A stretch of 64,000 nucleotides of DNA from assembly GCA_018881555.1 (NCBI GenBank), contig JACAXG010000007.1, forward strand, positions 8,508,935 to 8,572,934, read 5' to 3'. A program made the translations under genes and the position numbers. The notes below the pieces were generated by a model. That model was not told the origin of the DNA. It made no database searches and worked only from the letters and a program-made list of their open reading frames with translations. The DNA is from Amblyornis subalaris. Taxonomy: Eukaryota > Chordata > Aves > Passeriformes > Ptilonorhynchidae. Below are positions 12,401 through 27,400 of the stretch, one piece after another (the stretch's first letter is position 1; each line of letters starts with the position of its first letter).

Positions 12401-15400
12401 TCAGAATATAAAGTTACATTTTCACCAACTCCTCTGCTCCTAAGTCATGAATATTAAGGAAAATTCTTCCAGTAGGCAAAGACCTTAGACGGTATAGCTT
12501 TATTTTTCCAAGTGCAACAGGATTTGAGTGGGAGAGGACAGAGGAAAACACAATGAGAAGTCAGATAAACGAGCAGCTGAGATCTATAATTCAACACATA
12601 ATGACCAAGTGCCCATTCTTTAGCCTATTTATTCACTTATTTATTAAAAGATGAATCTTCAGCATCAAGAAGGACAGAATGGCTACAACAGGCCCCCAAA
12701 GATGGGAGAGTTCAAGAATAACTTCGCTGCAGCTTGACACTGAAGTGAAATGAATCGAAGTTTTGACAGAGAAAACAGCTGGCAGCAACTGTGGTGCAAG
12801 GGACAGCCTGTACTTACATCATATATAGTTTCCAGAAAAAGCACCAGACAACATAGCAATGGGTAACTTAACTAGATGCCCAAATTAAAAAAAAAAGTTT
12901 TACTGCACACTTTTCCACAACTGTCAAATAGGGATTTTAAAGCGAGACAACAGTTGTGTGTCAAAAAAACTTTTCTGACAGTTCCCACGTGAGCTATATC
13001 TGACTAAAACATAATAAAACCGAAGCTTCTAATTAGGTCAGACCAGAGCTTTATATGAACATCACAGAATATTTCAACATTCTTATTGTGAATACAACAT
13101 TCCTTTCAATAAATAAAAACTGAAAGCACTGAAATACATGAAACATGAAAGCAAAGGATGAGTTTTATGCTCTCACTGCTGCCCTCTTAAAAGTTATTGC
13201 TAGAGAAAGCCCAGATGCTCCAGCACGATTTCACCTGCCAGCTTCTCCAGTTATTGCAATTTATTTGCTTGGGCAGAAGAATAAAGTTACTGCTTCTGCC
13301 ACTAATAACTGCTAAGAGAGTTTACCAGGAAATACTTATTTAAGTAGTCAACCATGTAGTATGGTATACGCCAAAAGAAAAACTTCACTCATCTTCAGTC
13401 TGGATAGCTGTGCAATAGTTGAACTCTATGTGCAAAGAAATCCTGTAATCCTTCTGACAGTTTCAGATTAGAAATTTTACAAGAGGCCAATGAATCAATT
13501 GTAGGCTAATAATATGTATTTCAAAAGTGACACAGTCAAACTCACTGACTCTGACTGACCTTGAAGTTTCTGGCACACAGGCATGTGAAAGCCTCACTGC
13601 TTTGGGATATAAGTACATTTCTCCAAAATGAGTTTCTGATCTAGACATCAGTGGCAACTGGCTGCTGAATCAAAGATCACTAAATAATCAAAAAACAAAA
13701 CAATTGAAGAAAAGCAATCAAGAACAGGCAAGACAATCACCATGTCCTCAAGAGAACCATAAGGCATAAAAGAAACATCTTGCAATCCTACCCAGAAGGA
13801 AACAAAACACGTTTGCAATTTCATATTTCATTGTGTTTTCAAACCAAAAGAACACTTAGAGTATATAACATAGTAAGAATCTCTCTTATATTATTTACAT
13901 CCTTTATGCCTTGACACAAAATTAGCTTAAATTTACTATTATGGTTTTAGAGAAAAGTGGAATTGGTTTTGTTTCTAAATAAACATAACATGTAAAATTT
14001 CTGAGTGAAAGCACAAGCCTAAGTAACTTTTAGATTTTTCCCTCACTTCACTGTTCCAGCTGCATCACTATGCACTGTGCATTTCTGCCATAAAATGTTC
14101 TCACAAGGAAGCAGATGAAGCAGTTTCTTGCATAAGACTAGCAATACCATAAAAGAATTCACAACTCCTGTGTGTATTTCCTGTAGTGGAAGTGACTCTT
14201 CTCCCCACTCTGATGATATGAGGAACATTTTGTATAACAGAGTCGGAGTACAGAAGTTCAGTACTTGGTTCAGTTGTGTTTGACTATTATTGGTGGAAGC
14301 TGAGGAAAAAAAGAGCAAGCCAGCATTTCCAAACAGAAAGCTGTTTTCTAAAATGTTTGGATTTTTGAAGTTTCCAGCGTCATCTCCGAAGCTGAGGCAT
14401 TACTAAGCTTGGGATAATTTGTTTATAAAAGCAGACGTATCGATTTTTCCTTTGCCTCTCTTCTCCGGACCCACCACCAACAGTTCATATTCAAGTACTG
14501 TCACTGCTTATCATCAGCCTAAGGATCCACAACCCTGCCTTGCTAGCCCAGACATACCAAATGTACTCGTAGCTTTAACTGCACGTCAGAACAAGGCAGA
14601 AGCAGGCAAAAGGAGCAGAAGACTAAAGCTGACCCATGACTGACAACCAATGTTGTTTATTTAATAATCTAGACATGGGTTACCTTCTCTAAAACAAGAC
14701 AAAATGAAGAGAAAAAAACCAAAAAACATTTTACCAGCCAAACAGCTAAAATGAGAAGCTGCTTGGACTGTGACGATCTATGTTATGGAGTCATAGAATC
14801 ATTTAGGCTGGGAAAGACCCATAAAGATTGAGTTCAGCCATAAACCTAACACTTCCGAGTCCACCACTCAAAGTGTCCCTCAGTGCCATATCTACACATC
14901 TTTTAAATACCTCCAGGGATGGTGACTCCACTGCTTCCCTGGGCAGCCTGTTCCAATGCTTGACAACCCTTTCAGTGAAGACTTTTTTCCTAAAATCCAA
15001 CCTAAACCGCTCCTGGCGCAACTTGGGGGCATTTCCTCTTGTCCTGTGGTTTCTTACTTGGGAGAAGAGCCTGACCCCCACATGGCTACAGCCTCCTTTC
15101 AGGCATTTGTAGAGAATGGTAAGTTCTCCCCTGAGCCCCCTTTTCTCCAGGCTAAACACCCCCAGCTCCCTCAGTTGCTACTGATCAGACTTGTGCTCCA
15201 GACCCTTCCCCAGCTCCATTGCCCTTCTCTGGACTCGCTCCAGCACCTCAATGTCTTTCTTGTAGTGAGGAGCCCAGAGCTGGACACAGCACTCAAGGTG
15301 TGGCCTCACCAGTGCTGAGTGCAGGGGGACAATCACTGCCCTGGTCCTGCTGGCCACACTGTTGCTGATACAGGCCAGGTGTCACTGGCCTTCTTGGCCA

Positions 15401-18400
15401 CGTGAGCACACTGTTAGATGTACTATACTCCCAGAAGAACCCCAAATTTCAAATATGGGGAATGAGAAATACATCAAATTATATATACAAATATGGGATG
15501 ATAAATTACACGACAATCTGAAGGAAAAGCTTCAGCTTTCACCAGTGAGTGCACCGCATCTGTACAATCCAGGGAGGGGACACGTACACCTACCTACACT
15601 GAACTGTTCTATGAGGACAAACCCCACCGTGTTCTGCACTCCAGCTGGACTGGAATATAGCACTCACTGGTACAAATTGTCCTGGCTGCTCACAAAACTT
15701 TAAAAGCACATGCCTTTTCTATCTGATTATTTATTCATAGATCAAGCCTGGAAGCAAGCAGAAAACAACCAAGATGATGACAGAAATGAAAGTAATTAAC
15801 TAATAACAAACACCAAAAACCCCAAAAATTTGAAAAAGGCACCACATGTAAATTATCATGACAAAATTGGGGAGTATAATTGCCTGAATAGGTCTAAATT
15901 TTATCAGGCTGATAGGGAAGAGTAAGTAGCTGTCCTCTGTTTGTCTCATCCTCCGCCACAACACACATTACCAAAAAAAAAGGAAAAATAGAAAATATTA
16001 GCAATTAAAATCATCATTCAACTTACCCAAATGCCATGTGGTTGTTTATACATTCAGAGTACAAATCAACAAAAAAGCAATTTGCTTGCTGACATTTCAG
16101 TGAAAAGGGCTCTTTTGTAAACTGTCTTAAAAATAATAACCAGATTTAAACAGTTTTCTGTGGATTGCACTAAAGAGGTGGTGTTTAAATACTCTCCAAT
16201 CTCTGTTTTGGAGTAAAAGAGGAGACTCAGTCTCAAGTGACTGAGCCTGTGTATTTTGAGACAGAAGGTGACAAGACTGCTACATGGAAACTACTTACGT
16301 ATGAGGAAAAAAAANCACATAGGCTATTAAGGAAAAATATGCACTTAAATCTGTTTTTTTAAAATCTATCTTCAGGATATCACAGGCCATTAGAAAAATA
16401 AACACTTTGTTTATTTGAAATAAACCAGGAATTACCCCACACCCTTTCTCCTTTTTTAAAGCTCTGTAACAAGTGACAAGAATGGTCATAGAGGAAAAGC
16501 AGGATATGTATTCATATATTCCTGAGAGAATGTAAAAGTGCTTTAGGAAGACTGGGCAATATTAAAAAGAACCTGATCTTGAAAATTGGTGGGGGGAAGG
16601 GAGGATTTTACTTATTTTTTTAGTCCTCTCCCTTCTCTTTGACCTTTTCTTTTAAGAAAACAAAGCTGTGTCTTCCCTAACGCAACAGTCCTTGTTTTCT
16701 CAGTTTTACATTGCATTTAATCCAGCTGCAAAATCAAAACCTTTAACAAATACTTATCAAAACATACAAATTAACTATGAGATAAGAGTCATGCAAGCAG
16801 TGAAGATCACCCTGAAAGTAACTCTGGTAATAAAACTGAACCCCACATTTCAACAGATATGGGAATGGCAGAGTTGTTAGACAACGTAACATACATATTT
16901 CCCAAAATGACACCTTTCCATCTGGCTCCTTCAGCAGTCTGCTTCTTCCCACACTCCAGGGAAAAAGAAAACCTACAACTCAGGCTAACATGAAAGAGGC
17001 ACAGATTTTCCATATATTCAGAGTCATAAGCTGAAAGCAAGACAGGGAAACACAGACTGACCGCCAGTGCAGTGATTACTCAGCTAAGTCAGTCACAGGA
17101 CAGCACAGATTTTACCTACAAGGCAGTATTTCCCCCCTTTAAGTACCTAAAATAGTATTGAAAAATACATACTGTCAAAAGGATCTTGTTCTAGAGAACT
17201 GAAATAACTCTATTCTCCTCCTTTCCTCCCTCAGAAAGATTAAAATCCAAGAGAAAGCATTACAAGAACTACTTGAACAAGTTCTGTAGCTAGGGAAACA
17301 GCCACAATAATACCGCATATAAAAGTGTCCCCTCAGGTTTTGGTCTCTGGTCTCACCACAACCATGCTCAGTCTTGCTCAGCTACAGGGATTTAATCCCC
17401 CCCCCCGCCTTTCCAAGTGTCACTGTAATCTAAACACCTTCATTTTAAATACACACACAAGAGAGACATGCTGTATGTACAGCTAGACAGACAGTTATTC
17501 TGGTTGGACACTCGACCGTGCTGTCTACATCAAAACCAAAACCCAAATGAAACAGCAAACTAAAAATAAAAATCCACCAGGAGATCAAACATTCCACAGT
17601 TGGGCTCCTTAATCTAAGATAACCATCTATTAGCATACTTGAGAAGTCTGTTCTTTTCCCCTGAAGAACCACCATGAATGAACGCTGTACCCTTAGATCC
17701 AGCTACAACCCATGGCGGGCTCTTCAACCGGAAAAGCCTGTTCCTGAAATTCTGCTACTATTTCTCACAGCTAGTTTCATCTGGATAACCAGAAGAATCC
17801 ATGGAGAATATTTTTTTAGCTTTGGGAACAGTTTACTTTGTGTATCTGGAGCACTACCTTTATGAGAAAACTTGCAAGCACCTGGAACAACAGCTCTACA
17901 TTGTCGATACAGAGCAGCACTACAGATGCTCTGACATGTCAAGCTCAGTCCTGCAACAACAGCATGTTCAAGAGCTACTCAACACACGTGTATTTAAAAA
18001 GCAAACATAATTAGAGGAATACTGTGAAGCAGCTATCACATGGCAAGCTTCTGAAAAGCTGGCAGTAGTTTTCTGATTAAAGAGAAGAGCCTGTCACAAG
18101 ATAAATCAAGTGGACTTTCATGTGTTCAAAACTTTATTTTGGATAAGTCACAGCTCATTTGCCATACAGACCAGACGGAAGGAGTCAGGAATCCCAGTCT
18201 TGTATCTCACTTGTGCTGCACTGCTGCTTTGCAATTGTAGGACTACACTATGAATGTAATGTTCACAAAAAAAACCCCAAATGATAAAACTCAATAAACT
18301 CTCTGTTTAACAAAGGAGCTGGCCTCATTCAATCTACCACATATGGAAATAAGGCAGCAAAATACTGGAAATCCCAAAGCGTTCAGTGAATGCACTTGCC

Positions 18401-21400
18401 AATGACAGCTGAAAAAATATCTGCTGATTTCTGTAGGAAGCAGAAGCTTCCAAATGAGTCCTAATGATGTAAATCAGAAGGGTTTCTAACAAATGTGGTC
18501 CATGGCAGACTGCACAGACAAAAATCAGTCCACACATGGTCCTCAGAACTACAGTGAACAACCTAATGTACTGCACTGGTACTAGCAACTATCCTACNGG
18601 ATCACATCAGCTAACACAACATTTTTATGTTGGGATGAGCTAAATAAGTATTGAAGACAAAGTGTCAGTTCAAATCTTCATGCTTTTTCTTCTGTTCCTC
18701 ACAAACAAAAGTGCTTTAGGAATGTTGCAAAAAGCTGCAAGATATGTGAAAGATACCATGGCCAAGTGAGGCATATGTATTAAAATTCTTTGTTAATCTC
18801 ATTTTNTAGTCCCAGTTAGCACCAAAAGTTCCTTAATGCATTTCTTCCTTCACTTACTAATATTTCTTCTCATGTCCAGGCTTTATAATAAAATTATTGG
18901 TGAAGCAGGGGAAAAGAAGTCCCATTTTAACACATTAGCCACGATATTTCAAACTAAATTGGTTTCTTAACACACATTAGGCTCTACATTCATTAGCCAA
19001 AATCAGACCACCACTTTCCACTCAGCCCATTGAAACCAGCACTTTGCCGTGACTTACAGGAACAAGACAGAATACACACACACTACAAACTCAGTGAAAA
19101 GTAGCTGTTGAAGGTCTAGGCTGTTCCAACCTGTTCCATTACATTCTGAGCATGTCCAGTACAAAACAGCATCAAGAGCCACAGACCACAGCAATAAGAC
19201 AATTGGCACCTTCCATACTACGGGGAAGGAGAGAAGGGCAGATGAAGCAGCTCTGGGGGGCTCAGCAGCACAAACCAGGCCACTAGTACAGTCACAGTAG
19301 GTTTGTACTTGCTCTTACTAGTGTCACCATGATTTAAGACTACCTGCCTTTCAAACACATTACAATATCATGGCAGTATTGTTTCTTACTGTCCTGCACA
19401 GACAAAGGCCATGCTGGCACGAAAATCTCAGACAGGATCAGTCAGAAGCTACGTAACAAAGAACATTAAGCCTTTAAAGATGATTAGCCTTAGCAAGTAA
19501 GGCTGCTTTACTTTTGAATTGACACTTTCAGTCACAATTCACCCTGTTGTTAAAGCTTTAGAGCTGTATGCCTACTCCGTATTTGTGGTTTTCCAAGTGC
19601 AGCCCCCTGGACCTCTAGTAAGCTGCAAAACCTGTTATCCAAAAGACCGAAGTCCATGAGAAATTTTGAGGGTTGACACCAGCCAAAACAAATGTGAGGA
19701 GTTTCTTTGACTAGTTTGGAAATGGTACAAACTCCACAGGAAAAAAATAAAAAACAACCCAGCATGTGCAGACCTGTAAGTGCCACTTCATCTTATGACA
19801 GAGGTGTTTTGCAATGCTAATTCAAGAGCAGGAGGGCCCAACTAAGAGAAATGCAACAGACTCACTGACTTTTATTTACCTTTCTTCTTATTTTTGTTGA
19901 GAAAGAGCAAGATGAGAAAATACAGAAAATCCAAGTGACTGCTGGAGAACAGATATCAAAGATCTTTGCTGGTCACTAGTAAAACTTTCCATACCAGCAT
20001 TACAACTCCAGTTCTCCAGAAGTAACAGATCTACCAAGAAAATGGACTGTAAATCATTGTATGGGTTTGGGTTTTTACCAAGTTCCTTCTACAAATGTCA
20101 GTACACTTGCAGCTATACCAGAAATAATTAGTAAGATGCATAGCTAAGACACAGATTTTTTTTTACATTTGGACTACCTGAAGAAATTTCAAATTTAATA
20201 CAAGGGGAATAGAGAAAAATAAAGAAAAATGAAGGCAAGACACAGGCACACATTTGGAGAGTATCAGCCTGACTCAATATGTAGATGGTTGGTTTTNATG
20301 ATTTATAAAAAATGTATGGCTGGATACACAATGTAGTCTATTCATAATATAAACATGCTCAAATCAGACCTTTATGACCTAAATTGAAACAATCAATTAA
20401 CATAGAACATCTAGTAAACTCACTTATTCAAATTCTGTAATCTCTTTGTTTCATTACACATTCTAGAGTATTGTGGTAAGTTACCCTTCATGTCACTATC
20501 ACAGCATTATATTTCATAAAATCATAGAATGGTTTGAGTTGGAAGGGACTTTAAAGACCACCCAGTTCCAACCTCCCTGCCACGGGATCAGGTTGCTCAC
20601 TAGATCAGGTTGCTCACTAGATCAGGTTGCTCAGAGCCCTGTCCAACCTGGCCTTGAACACTGCCAGAGATGGAGCACCCACAACTCCTCTGGACATCCT
20701 CTTCTACTGTCTCACCACCCTCACAGTACATAATTTTTTTCCAAAACCTAATCTAAACCTANTCTCAATTTGGAGCCATTCTCCCTTGTCCTGTCACTAC
20801 ATGCCCTTGGTAAATAGTCTCTCTCCAGCTTTCTTGCANGCTCCTTTCAAGTACTGGAAGGCTGCAATTAGGTCACACCGAAGCCTTCTCTTTTCCAGGC
20901 TGAATAATCCCAGTTCTCTCAGCCTTTCCTCACAGGGAAGGAGCTCCATTCCCCAAACATCTTCATAGCCTCCTCTAGACTCGCTCCAACAGGTCCATGT
21001 CCTTCCTGTGCTGAGCACCCCAGAGCTGGATGCAGCACTGCAAATGGGGTCTCACCAGAGTGGAAAAGAGGGGCAGAATCCCCCCCCTTGTCCTGCTGCC
21101 CACACTGCTTTGGATGCAGCCCAGGATACTCCAGTCATAAGCACACAGCCCAACAAGGTGCCTGTGACCTAAAGAAATGAAACTTTATTTTTTCCTCATA
21201 TTTTCATGACACTGGAAGATGCCATCTAACCGTGATACAAACATGAGAANCACTCACACAAGGCATCCAGAAGTTTACTGCAGTGCTGCACTGAACAGCA
21301 TCTTGAACTACACTTGCACCACAAAACATCAAAGACCACGTAGCTCCTCCCCACCTTCCCCCACCAATTCATTCAGGTGAAAGCAGGCCAGCAGCTCTGA

Positions 21401-24400
21401 AGGGCAGAACAAAAAAGTCCAGGCAGCTCCCTTGCTTCCACATTATGAACTAACAGGAAATACATCTCCCCTCCCACAGCCAGTTTCCACTTCAAAACCA
21501 AACACTGATGACCTGTACTTTCATTAACTGCTGTCATGTTGATCCTGGAGCATTTAACACATCCAAAAGCCAGAACAAAGTTCAAACCAGGATGATAACC
21601 CCTACGCATGTGACTGCTGAGTGTTTGAGCTGGAAAAAGGCCAACACACAGAAAGAAGAAAACTTCAACAAGTATTTCCAAAAGTAGATCAGGGAAAACA
21701 TAGTAGTGCATTTAGTGCAAACAAAAAAAAGCAGTTGGAAAAGGAGAATTCACTTCCAAAGAGCAGAAATACATTCAGAAAAGTGGTTAGCATCCCAAAC
21801 CAATATTTCATAAGCCATCTCAAAGTCTTTCTACCAATCACTCCTGACCCTGCAAGTAATGTCAGAGGATGTGTGAAATAAGATTTTTAAAAGCCCAAAG
21901 AACTATTTTTTTAAACACCGACACTATTTTGTGACACAAAGCATGTACACATAACATCAATGGGATTTATTTTCCAAGAACGACTGTGTGTTGGAACCAG
22001 TGAGTTGGTAATTTGACCAAACGTTCCACAGACATCACCAAAATCCCCGATCAGTGGGCAGAACCACCTTTACTTCTGCTACTTCCCTATGTAACTCCAC
22101 AACTAAACATGGGACCAAGATGACATAAAGCAAGTCTGACCTGCTGCTGGTGACAGACAAGTCATGAACTCACAGCAAGACACAGGCAAAGTACGACTCT
22201 GATGGTATCATTTATAGTGGCTTCAGCCGGCAAATGCCTCAAACATCCGTGTCCTCTGCACACACCACGTGGTTGAGAGTCCCTTGGCTGGCTGCAGCCT
22301 GGCCACAGCACACACCTTCTTCCCAAATCAAAACAGCATCTGCGTGCCAGCAAACTCCCAGCTGCAAACTATCTGCCCAGCTTCCATATGCCTGTCACAG
22401 TTCGAGCATCCCAAGCTCAAAACAGCTGTGGTTAGGGAGGAATTCTGAAGGAGCAGGGAGCAATGATTTCATGCTAGTGAAACGCCTTGAGAAAAGAAAC
22501 AAACAGATAAATTAAAAAATAAGTAAAAGTAGTGCATGTCTACCAGAATTCAAGTATCTTGTCTTAAATGGTGTTTAAAAGTAGAAATAAATGTACTGAA
22601 TTAGGAACACTGGATTCATGCACAAAGCAATAAAATAAGGCTCAAGAGACTTTGGTTCATGTCCCAGCCCATGAATAGTCACTGACTCACACTGTGCCCC
22701 ACTTATTACACAGGAAGGTACCTCAGCTTCTTATCAGCAGGATAAAAATCTATTACTGAACAATTTACTCAGCTATTCAGGTCACTACATCTTACTCTCA
22801 CCACTTCTGCCACAGGTGCACTATACCTGGTAATGGTACAGCTCTATTCGCTAGAGAATACCTATGAATCTTAACTGCTTGGTTTTTAAAACAGTGGTAG
22901 AACTTACACTGTTTATATGTTAAAGCGAGCACTAGTTGTCCTTCAGGAAAAAAGATACACAAAACCAGAATTAAAACCTTTCAAAAAGACAATAATGAAA
23001 AAATATCACTNTCAGGATTCAGGGATCTATCTTTTCAAGCAAATCAGTCTACAGGCACTGGCATAACCCCAATGCAACCTAGAGGCAGAACTATAACAAA
23101 TATTTAATCAGATCTTCCATTATAAGAAATAGATAGCCACTATAAATCTTGAACTTGATGACTCCACACAGCATGGGTAAAGAAGCAGTAGCTTCAACTA
23201 CATACAAAAAATTACTATCCTCATGACTAGTCTTCATTCTTTATAAATGTTGAACAAACCAAACTTGTAACTTCATACTAAGGCAAGTGTCTTCATGTAT
23301 CATTTTGTTCATTTTGTTTCATTTCTTGGCTGTATTTCACAATAACACATTTTGGTTTTGTTTTTTTTTTTTTTTTAAAGTTCTCTTTAATACTACAACA
23401 GAACAAAAAGGGATGATGCTGCAACTTTGCACTGCTACATAAAGTTAGACAAATGCACTGAGCTCTAAGGTACAGTCAGGGTCCACTGCATGCTAATGAT
23501 CAGCAAGCTGGGGGTTTATTATCCAGATTGCCAGATTCGTATCTGACCTAGATCACAAGCAACTGAGATGATGTTTAATCCTCTAGCTGCCAAATTCTTC
23601 ATCATGCTATGAAGACATGCCCATCAAGTCCCATTCACACTGTGCAAATATGTGAGGTAAGAGAGTCAATATTTATTAAGAACTTTAACAAGTTAGCAAT
23701 TAAGGGGTTCTTCTAGGAGCTTAGGACTCATGAAAGCTGGGAACAGTTTAATTTGCTTATAGCCACACCTGAACTTCCTCCAGCATTTTCTAAGTGTTAG
23801 TCTCTCACTAGAGACAATAGTTGTCACAGTCTCACTCTTGCACACCGTGCTGGGTCACCAGTTCACTGTATCCTCTGTGACAGCCAAACAAGATACGGAA
23901 CCTCCACAATGTTGGTATCCTCTTCTGCAGTACTAAGACGATTCAACTGATTGAGGGGAGGGAAATTTCACTAGGCACCAGGCAATGTGTTTCCCTAGCC
24001 ATTCTGCTCACTTTCTTCATACACACAGTTTAGCTAAGTATGAACTGGGAAAACCAGAAGGCATTGCAGCACTTTCTGAGATAACCAAGCATCTTCAGGA
24101 AAAAACAGTGTTGAAGTCTGTATAAATAATATTCTAACATTTTTATAGCACTAGTTCTCTCATGTATCATTTCTTCACTTCTGTACAGTAAGAAACTCCC
24201 TTTCCCTGACAAGTTTGCTTTATACTTGGTTAAAAAAAGTCTAACAACATCACAGAAATCAGAGAGAAACAAAAAGGCAACAAAAGGAAAAAATGAAAGA
24301 GCTAACAATACACTGGGGGGAAAAAAATACAATCACAAGACCAATTCCTGTGACACAAATAATATGCTGTAATACAGCCAAACAGACCAAATAAGATACA

Positions 24401-27400
24401 AACATTTGTTCCAGTTTATCTTCTATTTATTTGAAAAAGCAATGGGATTGATACTCAATAAACCACAACTAACACTTCTTCAGTGGAAGTGGACCAAAGG
24501 AACCTCTGGCTGCTGCACAGCACTGCACCAAAGCAATCTAGCAGTCAGATTTGTATAATAAAGAACAGGGTGTGACAAAGCCAGGCTATCAGCTGGAAGC
24601 TGCTTTAGACAGCTGCAGACCTAGCTTTTCTCTGGCGTTCTTCATGCTTTCAAAGGAGTTTCAGTCACAGACACTCAAGTTCTCTGTGTCCAAGGCCTGA
24701 CAGAGTTAAAAAAAATTGGAAATACCTAAAAAAAACCCAAACAAACAAAAACCCTACAGATAATGCAAGTCACAAGCTGACCACATTTTTTTAATTTGTG
24801 TTTTGTATATTTGAAGTTTCATTCAGCTCCAGGAATTTCATAATCCACTCTGTAGCTCCAAGCAAAATGTTAACAGGCAAAGTTGTTTTGCTCAACTGGT
24901 GCAACTCCTGCTACCTGCAGGAATGTGCAATTCAAAAAAATGCCACTGACTGTTCCAATTCCTTCTTTCCCTGAATTGTGAACTTTTCTTTGGAGCTAGA
25001 AAAGAAGGCACAGCCAAACAAATTAAAAAGCAGAAGAATCATGAAGGCAGTTGAGCAACTGGCCGCATTTGATTGAAAGCAACCACAACTATTTCTGACT
25101 ACACCCATTTTGCCTGTTTGCCACAGTAATGCAGAANGACTTTTCCTCTGATAGTGGGAAATTAAAATTAAGAAAATCTTGAAGCTAGAAAGCAACAAAA
25201 CACACCCATGCAAAGCTCTTTTAAAGGAAACGAGAAAATAATCTTTACTTCAGATTGCATCATTTTCTTATCTTCCCTGCCTCTCTCTTAAGAATTTGCT
25301 TATGATATGAATAATTTCCATCTGAATTGCTTTAAAGCAGCTCTCTTTCATTTATCAGCAAGCGAATATACTGTCATTTCTTAATATAAATGAAAAAATT
25401 TTGATCTGAAGAACACAGAAAGGCATTAAGGGAACAGAAAATAACTCTTTATGCTTTTCCTTAAACTTAAAAGCCACCATTTGCACAGTATATATTTATT
25501 CTGCAGAAATGATGCCCATAGAAATCTCAGGTTGCTTAAAGGATTCTTCCATCCAATGCAACAGTTAGATGATCTTGGTCATGTCATCTGCAAGATCAGC
25601 AATCAAGCATGGGGACACTTCTGCACACTTATGCTTTAGTTGCTTTCTTTTTCTAAATTGTATCCCTTNCTTGTCACTACAGAAAGCAACAGCAGCACCT
25701 AATACATTGCATGACAGTCTTACTTAATCCAACATTATAATCCATTAAAAAAAAANCACAGGAGACATGAGGTCAGTATTAAACTAAAGAGATACATGGT
25801 TAAATGTTGCTGTTCCTCAGCACCAGGAAGGATTGACAACATAAGCACATCCTGTGACTATCAGATACCCAGAATTAAACTGCTTGAAGTATTTTACAAT
25901 GTCTGCACACCTCCCAGTCTCTTTTTATCAAACAAGGAAAATTCTTATGCTCTAATTAAATGCATAAACGTTTAGTATAGAAGAACTATAACCTTTTAGT
26001 TCAGCACAGAACGGACTGAGTATCTACACATTTTTTTCTAGATGTTTTTTATGCAATGCTCCNTTCCCAAAACCAACACAGGCAACTCAATACAAACACA
26101 TTCACTGCTGACAAGCCATGATTTGGCCACATGACTGTCCTGCCTGTATTTCAGGTATTAGCTATGTCAAATCTAATTATCAGAGACAGCTTGACAAGGT
26201 CTTTCACATTATTCAGGAAAGGTGCACTTGCCAAAGTCCTAGTGGGGGCCGTGGTGTATAACAAATCTCACCCAGCTCAACTGAGGTTTGCAGTTCTGCT
26301 GACAGTTTTGCCCAATAAGTTACTCCACATAAAGCATCTCAGTCTAGCAAGCCTGTACGAGGACTGTCAGGAGTTCAGTGACCCACTATGTGTAAGAAAT
26401 ACTGCCTGCCATGTTTACAATCAGATGAATGAGGTTTTCTTCCTACATGATGATTGCCACAGAAATTATACTGGTTTTAATTGTACCAATTATGAAAGCT
26501 TCTGTGTTAGTTTGGAAGAGTGCTTCAGGCTATTCTGCCCTCAACTTTAAATCCTGCAATTCAAATAACAACCCTGTCTAGGAAGGGACAGCATATCAAA
26601 GAAGGTATATGGACTGAATTACGAGTTTTTCTAGTTTGTGGGTGTTTCTGCCCTTCATTTCCTGTCATGGGTGAAAGGTACAGAGATACCAGGATGCAAC
26701 ACATAAGTACATATACAAGTACCAGTGGGAGCTCACAGGAACACAACATAAACATTACTCACATTACCANAGTTTTCCTGCAGAAACACCCATCCAAAGT
26801 AACTAAACGTTCAGGCAGTGTTTCAAGCATAAATGTCCAACTTANGAACGCAAGGAAAATTATCCAAGGGGGAGCATGTTGGCACACCTGATTAAGCAAG
26901 TGTCCAGTACAGTGGAAAGCGAGAAAGGAAAGCACAATATCCACTTTCCTCAGAGACCTTACAATGAAAGTTCTGCAATAATTTATACTTCAACTCCTTT
27001 GTTTCTGTGTGCAGAGATTAAACAAATAATTGTTTAAATAGAAATGACAGCTACATCTTCCAGGAGCAGAGGCAGAGCAGGCAGAGAAAGCAAATGTTCT
27101 GCAAGGACACAGGAGAGCCAACAGGAAGGAGCTGCAGTGCCTGAGACTTTGCACCAAAACCTTCAGCACAGGAAAAAGTCTCTCATGGACAGGCTCTGGC
27201 TCTTACAGAAATTTTATTAACTAGGGACTAGGAAGGTTGCACTGGCAGCAAGAGATAATATCTAACCCCAGCCNCAGTGCTGCAAAGCATCATTAGCTTT
27301 TCCTCTGGAAGCTCCAGCAGGGCCTTTCTATCTTCTACCATCACAGCTTTGCACCTGGTGTGTGCAAGATTTGGAATACAAATGTGTGCTCAAGTGAACA

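Noticed and set aside
14828..15318. Plus-strand frames over CR1 copy A
   Set aside because: They are the complement of CR1 ORF2. The real coding remnant is on the minus strand.
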